Below are positions 63,027-64,000 of a stretch of DNA of 64,000 nt, in pieces. The first letter of the stretch is position 1. Each line of letters begins with the position of its first letter. The notes under the pieces were generated by a model. That model was not told the origin of the DNA and ran no database searches. It was given only the letters and a program-made list of their open reading frames with translations. This stretch comes from Mycolicibacterium sp. TY81 (GTDB lineage: Bacteria > Actinomycetota > Actinomycetes > Mycobacteriales > Mycobacteriaceae): assembly GCF_018326285.1 (NCBI RefSeq), contig NZ_AP023362.1, positions 5,208,001 to 5,272,000 of the forward strand, written 5' to 3'. The translations under genes and the position numbers were made by a program.

Positions 63027-64000
63027 CTCGCCTCCTCCAACATGGCCACCGCCACCGCCAGACAACGCTGTTTGACGTCGGGCCAATCTGCCGATTCGTG
63101 GTCGTCGAACGGGTGCGGGTCGGCCAACCTGCGGACCAACTGGGTGGCCACCCACTGGTTCTTCGACCGTTCTCCACAGTAATACCCGTCAATTCCGGCC
63201 AGAACCGCGGCTGCGGTCCGGATATCCATGCAGGAGACCAAATCGACGAAGTCGGTGTAGTCCTGGACGCTGTTGCGCGACATGATCAGGTAGCCCTTCA
63301 GTCGCAGCGTCTCGGCGCCCGTCGGGATCTCGAGCCGGTCGCCGGTGGGCAACAGCACCGTCGTCGTCTCCACGGGGCTGCGGCGCTCGATGGCGGGGCC
63401 GTCGGTCTCGTCGAGCGACAGGGCGTCGAGCGCGACCGACAGCCGGCCGCCCCACATGGTGACGGGGTGCACGTCGGGGTTGTCCGACGCGGACCGGGAC
63501 TGGCCGTGCGCGCGCCGCCGCAGCAGCGCCAGCCCGGTGCGCGAGCGGTCCGTGCGTGGGGGCGCCGCCGCGATCCGGCGGGGCACGGCGCGTGGCACGT
63601 ACTGCTGCTCGCCGGGCTCGCAGCCGCTGAACGCCAGCGGATCGGCGACGGTGACCGTCTGTGCGGCAAGGTTTTTCAGCTTGGCCGCCGACTTGACGAC
63701 GCTGCGCAGTTCGGCGCCGGACGGGCCCAGTGCGGAGATGTCGTCGGGGATGATGACGAGGCTGCCGGTATCGGTGGCGGGCAACGGCTTCTCGAAATCC
63801 ACCGACGGCAGCAGGCGGTCCAGCCACTTGGGCAGCCACCAGTTCCACTGGTCGAACATCGCCATCAGCGCCGGCACCAGGACCAGCCGCACCACCGTGG
63901 CGTCGACCGCGATGGCCACGGCGCAGGCCACACCCATCTGGGCCACCAGCGGCATGCCGGCGAACGCGAACCCGATGAACACCGCGATCATGATCAGCGC
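63023..64000 (-). CDS. mmpL11: MmpL11 lipid transporter, C-terminal part (runs off the window)
   Basis: The last about 325 residues of an RND-type MmpL transporter. They include the final transmembrane helices (VFIGFAFAGMPLVAQMGVACAVAIAVDATVVRLVLVPALMAMF, the conserved MmpL end motif with WNWWLPKWLDRLLP) and a long cytosolic C-terminal tail with about 250 residues. The start lies beyond base 64000. In M. tuberculosis MmpL11 (Rv0202c) exports monomeromycolyl-diacylglycerol and mycolate wax esters and takes part in haem uptake. Gene order with Rv0201c is conserved. Confidence 0.9.
   Translation of the reverse strand, partial: ALIMIAVFIGFAFAGMPLVAQMGVACAVAIAVDATVVRLVLVPALMAMFDQWNWWLPKWLDRLLPSVDFEKPLPATDTGSLVIIPDDISALGPSGAELRSVVKSAAKLKNLAAQTVTVADPLAFSGCEPGEQQYVPRAVPRRIAAAPPRTDRSRTGLALLRRRAHGQSRSASDNPDVHPVTMWGGRLSVALDALSLDETDGPAIERRSPVETTTVLLPTGDRLEIPTGAETLRLKGYLIMSRNSVQDYTDFVDLVSCMDIRTAAAVLAGIDGYYCGERSKNQWVATQLVRRLADPHPFDDHESADWPDVKQRCLAVAVAMLEEAR

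Overview
The window reads as a chromosomal segment of a fast-growing-type Mycobacterium (Mycolicibacterium). It is GC-rich with GTG/ATG starts, many 1-4 bp gene overlaps and several apparently leaderless promoters. The gene order follows the M. tuberculosis region Rv0157A-Rv0202c. Assignments come from recalled family motifs and synteny, not from a database search.

Layout. 1-2176: an accessory two-gene module (a WXG100-like exported protein and a small membrane protein) bounded by an exact 16-bp direct repeat, then a 36-residue conserved peptide. 2332-7037: TetR regulator, acyl-CoA dehydrogenase, zinc alcohol dehydrogenase, hot-dog thioesterase and TB18.5-like lipid-binding-fold protein. 7042-22642: the complete mce1 lipid-import locus: GntR regulator mce1R, divergent fadD5, permeases yrbE1A/B, six Mce proteins and four Mce-associated membrane proteins. 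23053-27241: a large exported protein with a charged repetitive tail, an unclear 0.6-kb stretch and a secreted phosphodiester-glycosidase-like protein. 27412-34795: pirin/MarR pair, small secreted proteins, SDR enzyme, DUF4349 lipoprotein, AraC regulator, NDMA-dependent alcohol dehydrogenase. 34897-43138: sigG, monoacylglycerol lipase, a lipoprotein hydrolase homologue lacking its nucleophile, aldehyde dehydrogenase, the Rv0184/Rv0185 pair, a DUF4331 protein and an O-methyltransferase. 43217-48579: an accessory catabolic-looking cluster: bicovalent-type FAD oxidase, DAPG-hydrolase-like enzyme, hydrolase, saccharopine-dehydrogenase-like protein, PaaX regulator. 48516-51154: an ankyrin-repeat gene split by an IS256-family element with a clean 9-bp target duplication. 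51364-53469: ilvD and a divergent RicR/CsoR-type copper regulator with a visible operator. 53552-57262: permease, biuret-hydrolase-like enzyme and allophanate-hydrolase-like amidase, probably an operon for a urea-type nitrogen source. 57345-64000: thiamine-binding protein, L,D-transpeptidase (LdtMt4 type), zmp1, omamA, omamB, an XRE-type regulator and the 3' part of mmpL11.

Functional theme. Much of the window serves envelope lipid traffic. The mce1 operon imports fatty or mycolic acids, FadD5/FadE/thioesterase/lipase process acyl chains, OmamA/OmamB are orphan partners of Mce transporters, and MmpL11 exports lipids. The best candidates for less-described biology are the 18-codon leader ORF coupled to yrbE1A, the 16-bp palindrome in front of fadD5, the repeat-flanked WXG module, the 55-57 kb nitrogen operon and the 43-48 kb oxidase/hydrolase/PaaX cluster. 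No tRNA, rRNA or CRISPR array was seen.
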